DNA from: Bryobacteraceae bacterium
GTDB lineage: Bacteria > Acidobacteriota > Terriglobia > Bryobacterales > Bryobacteraceae
NCBI GenBank assembly: GCA_026129905.1
Contig: JAHCHE010000001.1
Span: 434,001-498,000, forward strand
Length of the DNA stretch: 64,000 nucleotides
Direction: 5' to 3'
Shown: piece by piece, positions 27,893 through 36,425 of the stretch
How positions within the stretch are numbered: the first letter of the stretch is position 1
How the letters are laid out: every line of letters starts with the position of its first letter
The notes under the pieces: generated by a model
The model's database searches: none
What the model was told of the DNA's origin: nothing
Seen by the model: only the letters and a program-made list of their open reading frames with translations
Program-made: the position numbers and the translations under genes

Positions 27893-28577
27893 CCGAAGTT
27901 CTTTGGCGGGAGCGACGATGGAGCGGCGCGCGGCCTGCGCTTGCGGTTTGTCGTCATCGTCAAAGAGCATCGGAGCCAGGCGTTGGCGCATGTGCCACTC
28001 GACATAGTAGGCCAGCATGCAAGGCAGGATGTGGGCGCGGACGCGATCGGGCAGGCGGTGGTGGATGGGGCGCACGTGCAGATCGACGCTCTTCAAACTG
28101 CGGAAGGCGCGCTGGACGCCGGACAAGCCTTTGTAACTTGCCACGACCTGCTGGCTCGATAGAGCTTGTTGGGGCACGCTGGTCCGAATCACGTAGATTC
28201 CGTCCAGACTTTGTTCGCGCTCGATGTTGGCGGTTTTGCGCCGGTAGTGCAGATCGGGCCGTTTGCGCGCGCGCTCTTCGGACAGCAGCGGATTGAAGCA
28301 TGCCATCAGACGTTCGCCGGGGAAATCGGGATGCGCGATCTCGACCAGGTCGGTCCGGTCAAACAGCGACATCTGCAGGTGGCCGCGGGTGGCCAGTTTT
28401 TGGATCTGGCTGGGGCGCAAAGCAGAGATCCATTGGATCCCGTACGCGGCGGGCAAGTCTTCGCGAATCCGGGCGCTGGTGATCATGCCGCGGTCGCCGA
28501 CCAGCACGACATCGGAGAGGCCGAACCGCTGGCGCAGTTTCTGGACCTTCGAGGCGAACTCGGCGTTGTTGGTCCAA
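27893..28577 (-). pseudogene. truncated IS1634-family transposase
   Basis: On the minus strand, a segment with KLRQRFGLSDVVLVGDRGMI (the DDE Asp in DRG), then LSEERARKR, then SLDGIYVIRTSVPQQ, VQRAFRSLKSVDLHVRPIHH and ILPCMLAYYVEWHMRQRLAP is the core of an IS1634-family transposase. The N-terminal third is missing, about 80 residues are deleted between ERARKR and RRKTAN, and the C-terminus is cut at the Rpn fragment, so no transposase can be made. The open frame continues through both junctions, which hides the damage. Confidence 0.8.
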
Positions 28578-28584
28578 TCCGGCG

Positions 28585-28765
28585 CTCCTACATGCGCTAC
28601 GACGAATACCTTGCCAACGGCTGGCCCATTGCCAGCGGCCCGGTCGAAGGAGCCTGTAAGAATCTGATCAAAGACCGCATGGAACGATCCGGAATGCGCT
28701 GGACCGAAGCCATGGCTGAGGCCCTCGGCGACTTCGACCGCTACTGGGTTTCCACATCCAGCAGG
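28585..28765 (+). pseudogene. C-terminal fragment of an ISKra4-family transposase
   Basis: The plus strand reads MRYDEYLANGWPIASGPVEG, ACKNLIKDRMERSGMRWTEA and then GDFDRYW, the signature C-terminus of ISKra4-like transposases, with a short deletion between EAMAEAL and GDFDRYW. The fragment abuts the minus-strand IS1634 fragment at about 28578 with no intergenic space, showing that two different insertion sequences have been recombined or nested and then trimmed. Confidence 0.75.
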
Positions 28766-28829
28766 ATCAGCAACGGCTACATCCGGCGCGATGGATGGTC
28801 GTTCCAAAGTAGCCACACCCGAATCGGAT

Positions 28830-29144
28830 TACACGGCGCGCGCTGGGGCGAAGAAGTGGCGCATCCGGGCGCGATTTCTGAGCGAGGCGCTGGTGATCAC
28901 GCTCACCGGCGGGGCGGCGGGAGTGGCGCTGGCGCACCTGCTGTCGATGGCGGTGGGAACCCTGCCCCTGCTCGGACCGTTGTACGAAGACACCTCCGGG
29001 CGCGCCGACATCTACCTGGCGATCTCGCCCGAGACGCTGGCGGTCACCGTCGCCGTGCCGGTCCTGGTGGGGACGCTGAGCGGCCTCGCGCCCGCGCTGC
29101 GGGCCTCGCGGCTGGATCCGGCGCAGGCGCGGCGGTACGAATAA
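28830..29144 (+). pseudogene. C-terminal fragment of a MacB/FtsX (ADOP-type) permease
   Basis: About 100 residues: GAKKWRIRARFLSEALVITL followed by helices LTGGAAGVALAHLLSMAVG and LAVTVAVPVLVGTLSGLAPA and the typical end ALRASRLDPAQARRYE with a stop at 29144. This is the last FtsX block of a permease whose other roughly 700 residues are absent. It is a different paralogue from the intact fused permease at 15.9-19.9 kb. Confidence 0.8.
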
Positions 29145-29301
29145 CCGGACGCCAGAGTCCGGAGAGTCAATCGAGATTAACCCTACCCCGCGAAAGCCGA
29201 AAATCCTACGCTCAAACAGTGAGCTGTCGCCGCACAATGTAAGTATGAAGATCAACCGGAGTTTGACAGCCGCCGACGAACGCCGATGAACGGCGAAGGC
29301 C

Positions 29302-29706
29302 GTGGGGGGATTTCCTATAGGTGTGTTTTTGGGCGCACCCGGGAAGGGGTCCAGGATACTGCTGGGCGTGACTCTGTTCCTGCTGTTCGGCGGGATACTC
29401 CTATGCTGGCGGCCGTGGCGGAATACGGGCGGCATCTGGAGCCCGTGTACCGGGGAAGTCTTCATCACCAGCTTTCGAAAAGGGCGGATCTCGTTTCGCG
29501 GGCGCGCCGGGGAGTACTTCGAGGGCTGGTACAACCGTGACGCCGCCTGGGCTCTCAGCGATCGTGGAACGTTGATGCGCTGCGCCGGCAGAGAATGCCG
29601 GGACGACGGAGGCTGCTCCTACGAGATCACTTTTTCCGCCACCGAGGTAGATGACCTCCTGATGAATGGCTCGCCTCGCATCCGGCGCCAGCTTATCCGC
29701 CGGTAA
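29302..29706 (+). CDS. hypothetical membrane-anchored protein
   Basis: 134 residues from a GTG. One hydrophobic segment (ILLGVTLFLLFGGILLCW, residues about 19-36) is followed by a soluble domain with five cysteines (SPCTGEV, RCAGRECRDDGGCSYEI) that could form disulfides outside the membrane. No family recognised. Start weakly supported: no clear ribosome site. Its 3' end overlaps by 14 bases the end of the convergent CPBP remnant. It lies in a region of broken genes, so it may itself be a remnant. Confidence 0.4.
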   Translation: MGGFPIGVFLGAPGKGSRILLGVTLFLLFGGILLCWRPWRNTGGIWSPCTGEVFITSFRKGRISFRGRAGEYFEGWYNRDAAWALSDRGTLMRCAGRECRDDGGCSYEITFSATEVDDLLMNGSPRIRRQLIRR

Positions 29707-29985
29707 GCAGAAAGTGGACCGACGCCAGCGCATTGTTCAGCGCGTGCGCGGCGAATGGGGCGAGCAGAGTCCCGGTCCGCCGGTAGAGCCAGGCGAGGGC
29801 GATTCCCACCCCGAAGTAGTACGGCATCATTGCGAACATCGGGATGTGGGAGACGGCGAACAGCGCGGCGGTGAACGGCATGCCGAACCGGATCGATCCT
29901 TCCCGCAGGAAGGCGCCAAACATGCAACCGCGGAACAGCAGTTCCTCGGCGATTTGCGAGATCGCGACCGCGACCCGATGAGCCC
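29693..29985 (-). pseudogene. C-terminal half of a CPBP-family intramembrane glutamic endopeptidase
   Basis: The minus strand reads AVAISQIAEELLFRGCMFGA (the EExxxR motif), then a segment with FAVSHIPMF (second motif His) and FAAHALNNALASVHFLL (HxxN-like third motif), i.e. the catalytic core of a CAAX-protease/bacteriocin-processing (CPBP, Abi) protein. All N-terminal helices are missing; the frame runs at about 29985 into unrelated sequence coding on the other strand. Catalytic motifs survive, but without the N-terminal helices function is doubtful. Confidence 0.7.
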
Positions 29986-30411
29986 ACCCTCGCCGAAGCC
30001 CCCGCCGGCATCCACAAACCTGATGATGGGCGTCGCCTGGGATGCCCGCGCGCCGTCTCGCTTCTGGTTCGCTACCAAGCGCAGGTCCGCCGCGACTACT
30101 ACCGCGCTCTCACGGAACTTGAACGCGTCCGCACCGGCAATGCCGGCTATCTCCCCCAGGAACCGCCGCCGGAAATGGCCCGGCCCATCGAGCCGGAGCC
30201 AAAACCCGCCGCAAGCGAGACGAAACCACCCGCGCTGGCCCCAAGGACCGCCGCCTCGCCCGCCAACCAAACGAACCCAAATTCGCCCTCGGGGCCCGTT
30301 CTGAACTTCAAATTCGGTCTGCCGAATGCGCTTGACGACTTCACCTTCGGCGATTCGAGTGAAATCCTCAGGCCTCGCGGCAGCGACGTCGCGATTTTGC
30401 CAAAAAAATAA
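29983..30411 (+). pseudogene. C-terminal fragment of an Acidobacteria/Planctomycetes hypothetical protein family
   Basis: Frame 1 reads SLLVRYQAQVRRDYYRALTE, LERVRTGNAGYLPQEPPP and on through a Pro/Ala-rich tail to a TAA at 30409. The helix pattern LVRYxxxxxRxxxRALxxLERxR is the C-terminal part of a family of uncharacterised proteins whose usual N-terminus (an ANGAKSRGPVTPEGK-like stretch) is absent here. The fragment begins right where the CPBP remnant on the other strand ends. Family recognition is from memory and moderate. Confidence 0.45.
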
Positions 30412-30511
30412 AAATATTTCAAGACTTGATTTGGTGGACAGCCCTGGCCATAGCCCAGGATTTATCGATGTTTATCGGTGGCTGACATCGATTAGCGGCA
30501 GCCGGCGGCGG

Positions 30512-31144
30512 TCAGGCGCGGGGAAGCGTCAGCAGGCCCTTGTCTTTCATGCCGAAGATGGCCAGCCCGTAGCGGCCGCGGACGCCGGTCTTTTCAAAGA
30601 TGTGCTTGAGATGGATCTTCACGGTGCCGGCGCGGATGCCGAGTTCGCGGGCGATTTCTCTGTTTTTCATCCCCTGCTCCACCAGCTTCAGCACCTGCTG
30701 TTCGCGCGGGGTGAGATCGGAACTGGCGTAGCGTTCCCGGCGCGGCTGCTCACGGAAGAGGGAGTCCTCCATCCAGCTTGTGCCGGCGCTCACCGACTGC
30801 AGGCAGGTCTGCATGCTGGCGGCGTCGGCGGACTTGCGGATGATGCCTCGAATGCCGCTCTGCAACATGCGTAACGCTTCGGCCTCCGAAACCGTGTTCG
30901 CCCAGATGATGATGGCCACCGACGGCGCCGCGGCGTGGATCTCGGTGACCCAGGAAAGCACGGCCTGCGCGCCGAAGCCCTTGTCCACGACGAGGATGTC
31001 CGGCGGGTCCGCCCGTACGAGGGTGGCCGCTTCCGCCAGCGAGGCGACGGCGAACCGGAACTGGAGGTCGGGGCTCTGAGTGACCAGCATTCGCAAGCCC
31101 TCGGCCGCGATGGGTTGGGTGTCGCATACCCCCACAGTCTTCAT
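30512..31144 (-). CDS. NarL/LuxR-family response regulator
   Basis: 210 residues. The receiver domain (1 to about 120) has the acidic pocket residue in VCDTQPIAA, the phospho-acceptor Asp in ILVVDKGFG (near 53) and a Lys in GIIRKSAD. The Thr/Ser switch position in IIIWANTVSE is atypical, so signalling may differ from the standard. The C-terminal HTH_LuxR (about 140-205) is clear: LTPREQQVLKLVEQGMKNRE and TVKIHLKHIFEKTGVRGR. No histidine kinase is adjacent; it is divergent from the CpaE/TadZ-like gene across about 225 bases, which may mark a shared regulatory region. Confidence 0.9.
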   Translation of the reverse strand: MKTVGVCDTQPIAAEGLRMLVTQSPDLQFRFAVASLAEAATLVRADPPDILVVDKGFGAQAVLSWVTEIHAAAPSVAIIIWANTVSEAEALRMLQSGIRGIIRKSADAASMQTCLQSVSAGTSWMEDSLFREQPRRERYASSDLTPREQQVLKLVEQGMKNREIARELGIRAGTVKIHLKHIFEKTGVRGRYGLAIFGMKDKGLLTLPRA

Positions 31145-31369
31145 GGTGTTCTCCCCGGCGCCGGGGTGGCGCCTCTACCGCGGACCCAGGAACCCGCGGC
31201 GCGCCCCGCGGGTGGTTCAACACAAGCCTCGGACGTCTTGTCGAGCCCGGCTATCCGCAACCTTAGGTTTCCTTAAGCGTTAGTGAAACCAAAGTAGTAG
31301 TACTCTCATTTTTTCCCTTAATCAGCCGATGTAGAAAGTGGACGTGCCGCAGTCTGTGGACAACGTTGG

Positions 31370-32590
31370 ATGGCGCATGTAGCGAACCGCGGATCGGGTA
31401 ATCCCAACGCCGCGCTGGTAATCTGCCCGAACCCGGAGATGTTGGCGGAACTACTCCCTTTGCTGGCCAGGAATATGGCCGGATTGGCAGTGCATCCGTT
31501 CAACGCGTATCCCGAGTATCGCTCGCTCAACAAGACCGTGAGCGAGCTGACGCCGGTTCTCTGTTTTCTGGACATGGAATCGGATTTCGACGCCGCCCAG
31601 AGGCTGGTTACGGCGTTGGCGGGAAGCGACTCGCCCGTACCGGCCGTAGCCCTGCTCGGCAGTTGCGATTCCGACCTGATTCTTCGCTGCCTGCGCAAGG
31701 GCGCCACCGAATTTCTGACGCGGCCGTTCAGCGCGGCGGAACTCGATCCGGTGCTGGCGCGGCTATGCCAGCTTGCGGCCAAGAAGAGCCATGGGGGCGG
31801 CGCCCGGGTCGTCTGCGTGGCGCCGGCCAAGGGCGCCTGCGGCGCGAGCACGATCGCGGCGAATCTGGCGTATCAGCGCAAAACCTTGGGGGCCAAGAAG
31901 ATGCTGCTGGCGGACCTGGATCCGTTCACCGGCATTATCTCGTTCCTGCTGAAGGTTAAATCGAACTATAGCTTCCTTGACGCTCTGACCCGATCGACGA
32001 CTCTCGACGCCGATCTCTGGAAAGGCATGGTCACGTCGCGGGAGGGGCTGGACATCCTGCCCTCGCCGGAGAATCCCCTCGACAGCGTGCAGGACCTCGA
32101 CGACCCGACGCCTATGATCGAGTTCGCCCGCCAGTACTACGACACGATCATCATCGACTGCGCCAGCCCGGTCGGCGACTGGGGGCTGGCCGTGACCCAG
32201 GCATGCGATGAACTCCTGCTGGTCACCACCAACGAACTGCCCGCTCTGCAAGCCACTCAGAAGATTTTCGCGTACTTCGAACGCAACCGGGTGGAACGCG
32301 CCAAGGTGCGTCTTGTGGTGAACCGCTTCAACAAGCAGGTGGGACTGAGCAAGGAGACGATCACTACGGCGCTTCACTCCGACATCTACCATCTGTTGCC
32401 GAGCGACTACGAAGCGGTTCACAAAGCGCTGATGGACGGCAAGCCGATTCCCGCCAACAGCGCATTCGGAAAGAGCCTGGTCGGCCTCGCTCACCGGCTC
32501 AGCGGGCGGGAAGAAGCCAAGGTCCACGCGAAGCCCAAAGCTTCATGGATGGGACTGTTTTCGACGGTGTTTTCGCGGGCCTCGAAATAG
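31370..32590 (+). CDS. CpaE/TadZ-like ATPase with pseudo-receiver N-terminus
   Basis: 406 residues. Residues 1 to about 140 look like a degenerate receiver domain (LVICPNPEML, CFLDMESDFDAAQRLV, VALLGSCDS, LRKGATEFLTRPF). From about 145 comes a ParA/MinD-type ATPase with a deviant P-loop, APAKGACGASTIAANLA, then LLADLDPFTGIISFLL (Walker A') and IIIDCASPVGDW (Walker B). This is the architecture of TadZ/CpaE, which positions the Flp/Tad pilus machinery at the pole. No other tad gene is in the window, so the link to pili is inferred from the family. Confidence 0.85.
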   Translation: MAHVANRGSGNPNAALVICPNPEMLAELLPLLARNMAGLAVHPFNAYPEYRSLNKTVSELTPVLCFLDMESDFDAAQRLVTALAGSDSPVPAVALLGSCDSDLILRCLRKGATEFLTRPFSAAELDPVLARLCQLAAKKSHGGGARVVCVAPAKGACGASTIAANLAYQRKTLGAKKMLLADLDPFTGIISFLLKVKSNYSFLDALTRSTTLDADLWKGMVTSREGLDILPSPENPLDSVQDLDDPTPMIEFARQYYDTIIIDCASPVGDWGLAVTQACDELLLVTTNELPALQATQKIFAYFERNRVERAKVRLVVNRFNKQVGLSKETITTALHSDIYHLLPSDYEAVHKALMDGKPIPANSAFGKSLVGLAHRLSGREEAKVHAKPKASWMGLFSTVFSRASK

Positions 32591-32647
32591 CGGTCAGCAT
32601 CTCGCGGCCAGACGTCAGGGCGCGGACTTGACCCGCGGCCGATGTCT

Positions 32648-33610
32648 TCAGTATCTTGCCAGTTCCTCGAGATCCACGTTTCCGCCCGAAATCACGATAC
32701 CGGCTTTGGCAATGCCCGCCGGCAACTTGCCGTGCAGGACGGCCGCGGCCGCGACGGCGCCGCTCGGTTCCGCGAGGAATTTCATGCGGCTCAGCAGGAA
32801 CCGGACGGTGGCCTTGATCTCGTCTTCGCTGACCAGCAGGATCGCCTCCACGTTACGCCGGATAATCGGGAAGGTGATCGCTCCGGGTTGCGTCGCGCGG
32901 AGGCCGTCGGCGAGCGTGGCCGGCATCGGGATTTCCTCCCTCAGGCCGCTGGCGAAGGACAGGTAGGTATCGTTGGCCAGTTCCGGCTCGACGCCGAAGA
33001 TCCGGAGGTCCGGCTTGATGCTTTTCGCGGCGATGGAGCAGCCGGCGAGGAGACCGCCGCCGCCGACCGGGACCAGGAGCGCGTCGAGGTCCGCCTCCGC
33101 TTCCAGAAATTCGAGCGCCGTTGTGCCCTGGCCGGCGATCGTCCAGGGATGGTCGTACGGGGGGACCAACTCGGCGCCCGATTCCTTGGCCACGCGGCGA
33201 CCGATCTCCTCCCGGCGCTCTTTGAACCGGTCGTAGGTGACAATGGCGGCGCCGTGCGCGCGGGTGGCCTCCACCTTCGAGCGCGGCGCGTCGGCCGGCA
33301 TCACCAGGGTCGCCGCCGCGCCGACGGATTCGGCGGCAATCGCCACGGCCTGCGCGTGATTGCCGGAAGAATAGGCAACCACGCCCCGGCGCGCCTTATC
33401 CGGACCCAGTGAGTAGACGAAGTTCGACGCTCCCCGGATCTTGAACGAGCCTCCACGCTGGAAGTTTTCGCACTTGAAGTATGCCCTCACGCCGGCGGCC
33501 TGATCGAAGCTGCGGTTGGTGAGGACGGGCGTGCGGTGCGCAAGGGGCCGGATGCGCTCGGCCGCCTCGCGAATCTCGCCGATCCCGATCGCTGGTTCTT
33601 CGCCGCTCAT
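32648..33610 (-). CDS. PLP-dependent threonine/serine dehydratase
   Basis: 320 residues of a fold-type II PLP enzyme. The Schiff-base lysine lies in GSFKIRGASN (near 54), the substrate loop is SSGNHAQAVA (near 81) and the phosphate-binding glycine loop is VPVGGGGLLAG (near 178). It deaminates threonine or serine to the 2-oxo acid plus ammonia. It lacks the C-terminal ACT regulatory domain of biosynthetic IlvA, like catabolic TdcB or serine racemase. It starts four bases after the stop of the hydroxyacid dehydrogenase and is the last gene of a three-gene unit beginning with fabI. Confidence 0.9.
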   Translation of the reverse strand: MSGEEPAIGIGEIREAAERIRPLAHRTPVLTNRSFDQAAGVRAYFKCENFQRGGSFKIRGASNFVYSLGPDKARRGVVAYSSGNHAQAVAIAAESVGAAATLVMPADAPRSKVEATRAHGAAIVTYDRFKERREEIGRRVAKESGAELVPPYDHPWTIAGQGTTALEFLEAEADLDALLVPVGGGGLLAGCSIAAKSIKPDLRIFGVEPELANDTYLSFASGLREEIPMPATLADGLRATQPGAITFPIIRRNVEAILLVSEDEIKATVRFLLSRMKFLAEPSGAVAAAAVLHGKLPAGIAKAGIVISGGNVDLEELARY

Positions 33611-33614
33611 TCGC

Positions 33615-34583
33615 CTAATAGCCCTTCGCTTTGTCCACCGGATTCCGCAGCGGCTCGCCCCGGAGGAAACGGTTGAAGTTATCCAGGAAGACGCGCATCG
33701 AGTCCTGCTCCCACTGCGGCGTGTGGTCGGCCGAATGGGGCGAGAGTAGCACGTTTTCCAAGCTGTACAGCGGGTGACCGGCCGGTAGAGGCTCGCGATG
33801 GAACACGTCCAGCGCCGCGCCGCGAATCCAGCGCTCCTGCAGGGCGCGGATCAGCGCGCCTTCTTCGATGGTCGGGCCGCGGCCGATGTTGATCAGCACG
33901 CCCGTACTTTTCATAGCTCGCAGCGCCGCCTCCCCGATGAAGCCGCGCGACTCGCTGGTGAGAGGCATCGCGACGGTGACGTAGTCCGACTCGGCCATCA
34001 ACTCGTCCAGGGCGGAACCGGGCAGTACGCGATCGGCAAGGGCGTCGCCCTCGCCCGCCTCGGGCCGGCGGCGCACGGCGATCACCCGCATGCCGAACGC
34101 CTTCGCTTTTTCCGCCACGGCGCGGCCGATGCTGCCGTATCCGACAATGCCCATCGTCTTGCCGTGCAACTCCTCGACGTCGAACTCCTCCCACACGCCG
34201 GCCTGCTGCTGGCGGAGCATCCGGCGAAAGTCCTTGGCGAAGAACAGGGCCGCTCCGATGGCGAATTCGGCGAGCGACCGGCTGAAGACGCCGCGCGCGT
34301 TGGTGAGCGGGACCGGGCTCTCGATGAACTCCGGGAACATCAGGTTGTTGACGCCGGCGGAGAACGAGTGCACCCATTTCAGGTTCGGAGCGAGGTTCCA
34401 AACGGCCCGGAGCGTGTCTTTGCGCGCCATCCGGTTGAACATCACCGCCGCCGCGGGACCGGCCTTGGCGAAAGCCTCCGGCCGGTCGCCGACGGTAATC
34501 GTTACGTTTTCCGGCAGTTCCTCGAGCATGCGAAGTACTTTCGCCGTAGGGTCGGAGACGACGAGCAAGCCCAGTGGTTCCAT
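33615..34583 (-). CDS. D-2-hydroxyacid dehydrogenase
   Basis: 322 residues. The NAD-binding domain shows GIVGYGSIGRAVAEKAKAFG (near 145), the substrate-binding/catalytic Arg in INIGRGPTIEE (near 233), and the catalytic His in LLSPHSADHTP (near 285); the Glu in the loop between lies in AALDVFHREPLP. These enzymes reduce 2-oxo acids (glyoxylate, hydroxypyruvate or similar) with NAD(P)H. The start at 34583 is one base past the fabI stop, so translation is coupled. The downstream PLP dehydratase makes 2-oxo acids from Thr or Ser, which could feed this enzyme; inference. Confidence 0.88.
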   Translation of the reverse strand: MEPLGLLVVSDPTAKVLRMLEELPENVTITVGDRPEAFAKAGPAAAVMFNRMARKDTLRAVWNLAPNLKWVHSFSAGVNNLMFPEFIESPVPLTNARGVFSRSLAEFAIGAALFFAKDFRRMLRQQQAGVWEEFDVEELHGKTMGIVGYGSIGRAVAEKAKAFGMRVIAVRRRPEAGEGDALADRVLPGSALDELMAESDYVTVAMPLTSESRGFIGEAALRAMKSTGVLINIGRGPTIEEGALIRALQERWIRGAALDVFHREPLPAGHPLYSLENVLLSPHSADHTPQWEQDSMRVFLDNFNRFLRGEPLRNPVDKAKGY

Positions 34584-34584
34584 G

Positions 34585-35355
34585 TTACAGCCCCATGATT
34601 TGGAATCCGGCGTCGACGAAGATGATGTTGCCGGTGACGCCCCGGCCGAGATCGCTGGCCAGGAACACGGCCGTGTCCGCGACCTCGGCGGGATCGGTGT
34701 TCCGCCGCAGCGGCGCTTTCTCGCTGAAGCTGTCCAGCAGTCTGCCAAAGTCCTTGACGCCGCGCGCCGAGACGGTCTTCACGGGGCCCGCCGAGATGGC
34801 GTTCACCCGAATGTTGGACGGCCCCAGGTCGCTGGCCAGGTAACGGACCGACGCCTCCAGCGCCGCCTTGGCCACCCCCATCACGTTGTAGTTCTGGATG
34901 ACGCGGGTCGCGCCCAGGTAAGTCAGCGTAACAATCGAGCCGCCGGTTTTCATCAGCTTCTGGGCGATCCGGGCGACGGCCACCAGCGAGTACGCGCTGA
35001 CCTCGTGCGCCAGCAGATATCCCGAGCGGGAGGTTTCGACAAACGGCCGGCTCAGATCCTCGCGGTTGGCGAATGCGATGCTGTGCGCCAGGATTTCCAG
35101 GCCGCCAAACCGCTCGGCGAGTTCCCGCCCTAGGCGGTCCACATCCTGCTCCTGGGTAACATCGCAGCCGGTAAGCATCTCAGCGCCGAGTTCGGCCGCC
35201 AGTTCCTCGACGGTTGTCTTCTGGCGGTCGCCCTGGTAGGTCAGCGCGAGGCGCGCTCCTTCGCGGCGAAAGGCCTGAGCAATGGCATAGGCGAGACTCC
35301 ACCGATTCGCGACGCCCAGAACAAGCGCAGTTTTTCCCTCCAGCAGATTGGGCAT
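34585..35355 (-). CDS. fabI: enoyl-[acyl-carrier-protein] reductase FabI
   Basis: 256 residues, family length. The FabI form of the SDR fold is seen: GVANRWSLAYAIAQAF (cofactor loop), SIAFANRED (near 94), and the active-site pair Tyr-x6-Lys in YNVMGVAKAALE (near 156-163), preceded by a second conserved Tyr in the VSAYSL region. It performs the last reduction of each fatty-acid elongation cycle with NADH or NADPH. ATG 35355 is preferred over a position seven codons upstream because family proteins begin MxxLLEGK. First gene of the unit fabI - hydroxyacid dehydrogenase - dehydratase. Confidence 0.96.
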   Translation of the reverse strand: MPNLLEGKTALVLGVANRWSLAYAIAQAFRREGARLALTYQGDRQKTTVEELAAELGAEMLTGCDVTQEQDVDRLGRELAERFGGLEILAHSIAFANREDLSRPFVETSRSGYLLAHEVSAYSLVAVARIAQKLMKTGGSIVTLTYLGATRVIQNYNVMGVAKAALEASVRYLASDLGPSNIRVNAISAGPVKTVSARGVKDFGRLLDSFSEKAPLRRNTDPAEVADTAVFLASDLGRGVTGNIIFVDAGFQIMGL

Positions 35356-35586
35356 GAATGGGTCATTGTACCGCAACGATCCTGAACGCCCGGCGCGAAT
35401 GGAACGTCGCCGCGGGACTTATCCGATCGGATAACATCCGCGGCCGGCAACTATCATTTTGGATAGAATCACCCGAATTCGGCGTCGCCGCCCCACCGCG
35501 TTCGGATAGATGAAGGCTTTTTGCTTCCAACGGCTTGCTAGGCATTGCGAACCGTTTGCCGAGGATGGCTCCGGAGTTGCCTTCCA

Positions 35587-35602
35587 AACAAGGAAGCTTG
35601 TT
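35587..35602. promoter_or_regulatory. perfect inverted repeat just before a ribosome site
   Basis: AACAAG-GAAG-CTTGTT is a perfect 6-bp stem with a 4-base loop, ending four bases before AAAGGAGG of the 35617 gene. It could be an RNA hairpin that affects translation or a small operator. No independent support. Confidence 0.4.
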
Positions 35603-35616
35603 AAAGGAGGCGCCAC

Positions 35617-35961
35617 ATGCCATCATGCCCGGAATGCGGCCAGCGATTGCCGCTCCGGATGACTTCATTGCGAGGTGCTCTGTCCGCTTGTCCGAACTGC
35701 GGCGCGGAGCTGGAATACCACTCTACCTGGAAGACCGCCATCGCCACGGGAGCATCCGCTGCCCTGGCTTTTGCCGTCGCCAACAAGGCCATGAGTCTCG
35801 CGGACGCTGCCGGCCTTCCCCAAGTCGTCGTCGTGCTTGTCTGGCTCGTTGCGATGAGCACGGTCTACCGTCTGATGTTCGCCGTCCTGGCGCGCTTCAC
35901 GGTGAAGAGACAGAACTCGATCTTGCGCCCCGACGCGCCCGACGGACGGGGGACCTCGTAA
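35617..35961 (+). CDS. small membrane protein with zinc-ribbon N-terminus
   Basis: 114 residues. Two CxxC knuckles (CPECGQRL and CPNCGAEL, residues about 4-31) form a zinc-ribbon like those of DUF983-type proteins. Two hydrophobic helices follow (AIATGASAALAFAVANKAM and VVVVLVWLVAMSTVYRLMF), then a basic tail. AAAGGAGG lies six bases before ATG. No function can be assigned. It is upstream of and on the same strand as the arsR-arsC pair but separated by a probable operator, so it is likely a separate unit. Confidence 0.8.
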   Translation: MPSCPECGQRLPLRMTSLRGALSACPNCGAELEYHSTWKTAIATGASAALAFAVANKAMSLADAAGLPQVVVVLVWLVAMSTVYRLMFAVLARFTVKRQNSILRPDAPDGRGTS

Positions 35962-35990
35962 GTTGCCCGAGCGCGGTTGCCCTTCTCATG

Positions 35991-36012
35991 TATTTCAGTT
36001 ATAGTTGAAATA
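35991..36012. promoter_or_regulatory. putative ArsR operator
   Basis: TATTTCA-gttatagt-TGAAATA is a perfect 7-bp inverted repeat with an 8-base spacer, directly upstream of the arsR coding sequence. AT-rich TTCA...TGAA palindromes of this kind are typical ArsR/SmtB binding sites, so autoregulation of arsR-arsC is likely. It also argues that arsR translation starts downstream of 36012. Confidence 0.6.
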
Positions 36013-36033
36013 CTGAATTCGAGAGAGGGGCGT

Positions 36034-36423
36034 CTGGCGCCGAAACGCGATCCGATCGACTTCGTCAGGTTCGCCGATATTCTGGCGGCGCTGGGAACCG
36101 AACCGCGCCTCCGGATCGTGTACCACCTGCTGCGTTCGCACCCGGACGGCATGTTTGCCGGGGAGATCCAGAACGAGCTTGGCATGCAGCCTTCCGCGGT
36201 CTCGCATCACCTGGAGAAGCTGAAGCACGAGGACCTGGTGCGAGTGGAACGGGAAGGAACATACTTGCGGTACACGGCCAACCCGGATGTCTTGCAGGAC
36301 CTTTTGACGTTCCTGTTCTCCCAATGCTGCGCCGGCGCAGGCGTGGTGCCCGCGGATCGCGTATTCCGGATCTGCCAGCCCAAACCAACCTCGAATCGAA
36401 CACGTCAGAAGGAGCATCCGTAA
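36034..36423 (+). CDS. arsR: ArsR/SmtB-family repressor, arsenic type
   Basis: About 130 residues of winged-helix ArsR: FADILAALGTEPRLRIVYHLL, recognition helix MQPSAVSHHLEKLKHE and wing VEREGTYLRYTANPDV. The ELCVCDL metal site of classical ArsR is absent; a Cys pair near the C-terminus (FLFSQCCAG) plus a later Cys (RICQPK) may bind As(III) instead, as in other C-terminal-cysteine ArsR types. Start uncertain: no ATG lies between the operator-like palindrome and the conserved region. A CTG at 36034 follows GAGAGGGG but the spacing is short; the frame is open back to 35977. It is immediately followed by the arsenate reductase gene. Confidence 0.82.
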   Translation: MAPKRDPIDFVRFADILAALGTEPRLRIVYHLLRSHPDGMFAGEIQNELGMQPSAVSHHLEKLKHEDLVRVEREGTYLRYTANPDVLQDLLTFLFSQCCAGAGVVPADRVFRICQPKPTSNRTRQKEHP

Positions 36424-36425
36424 CC

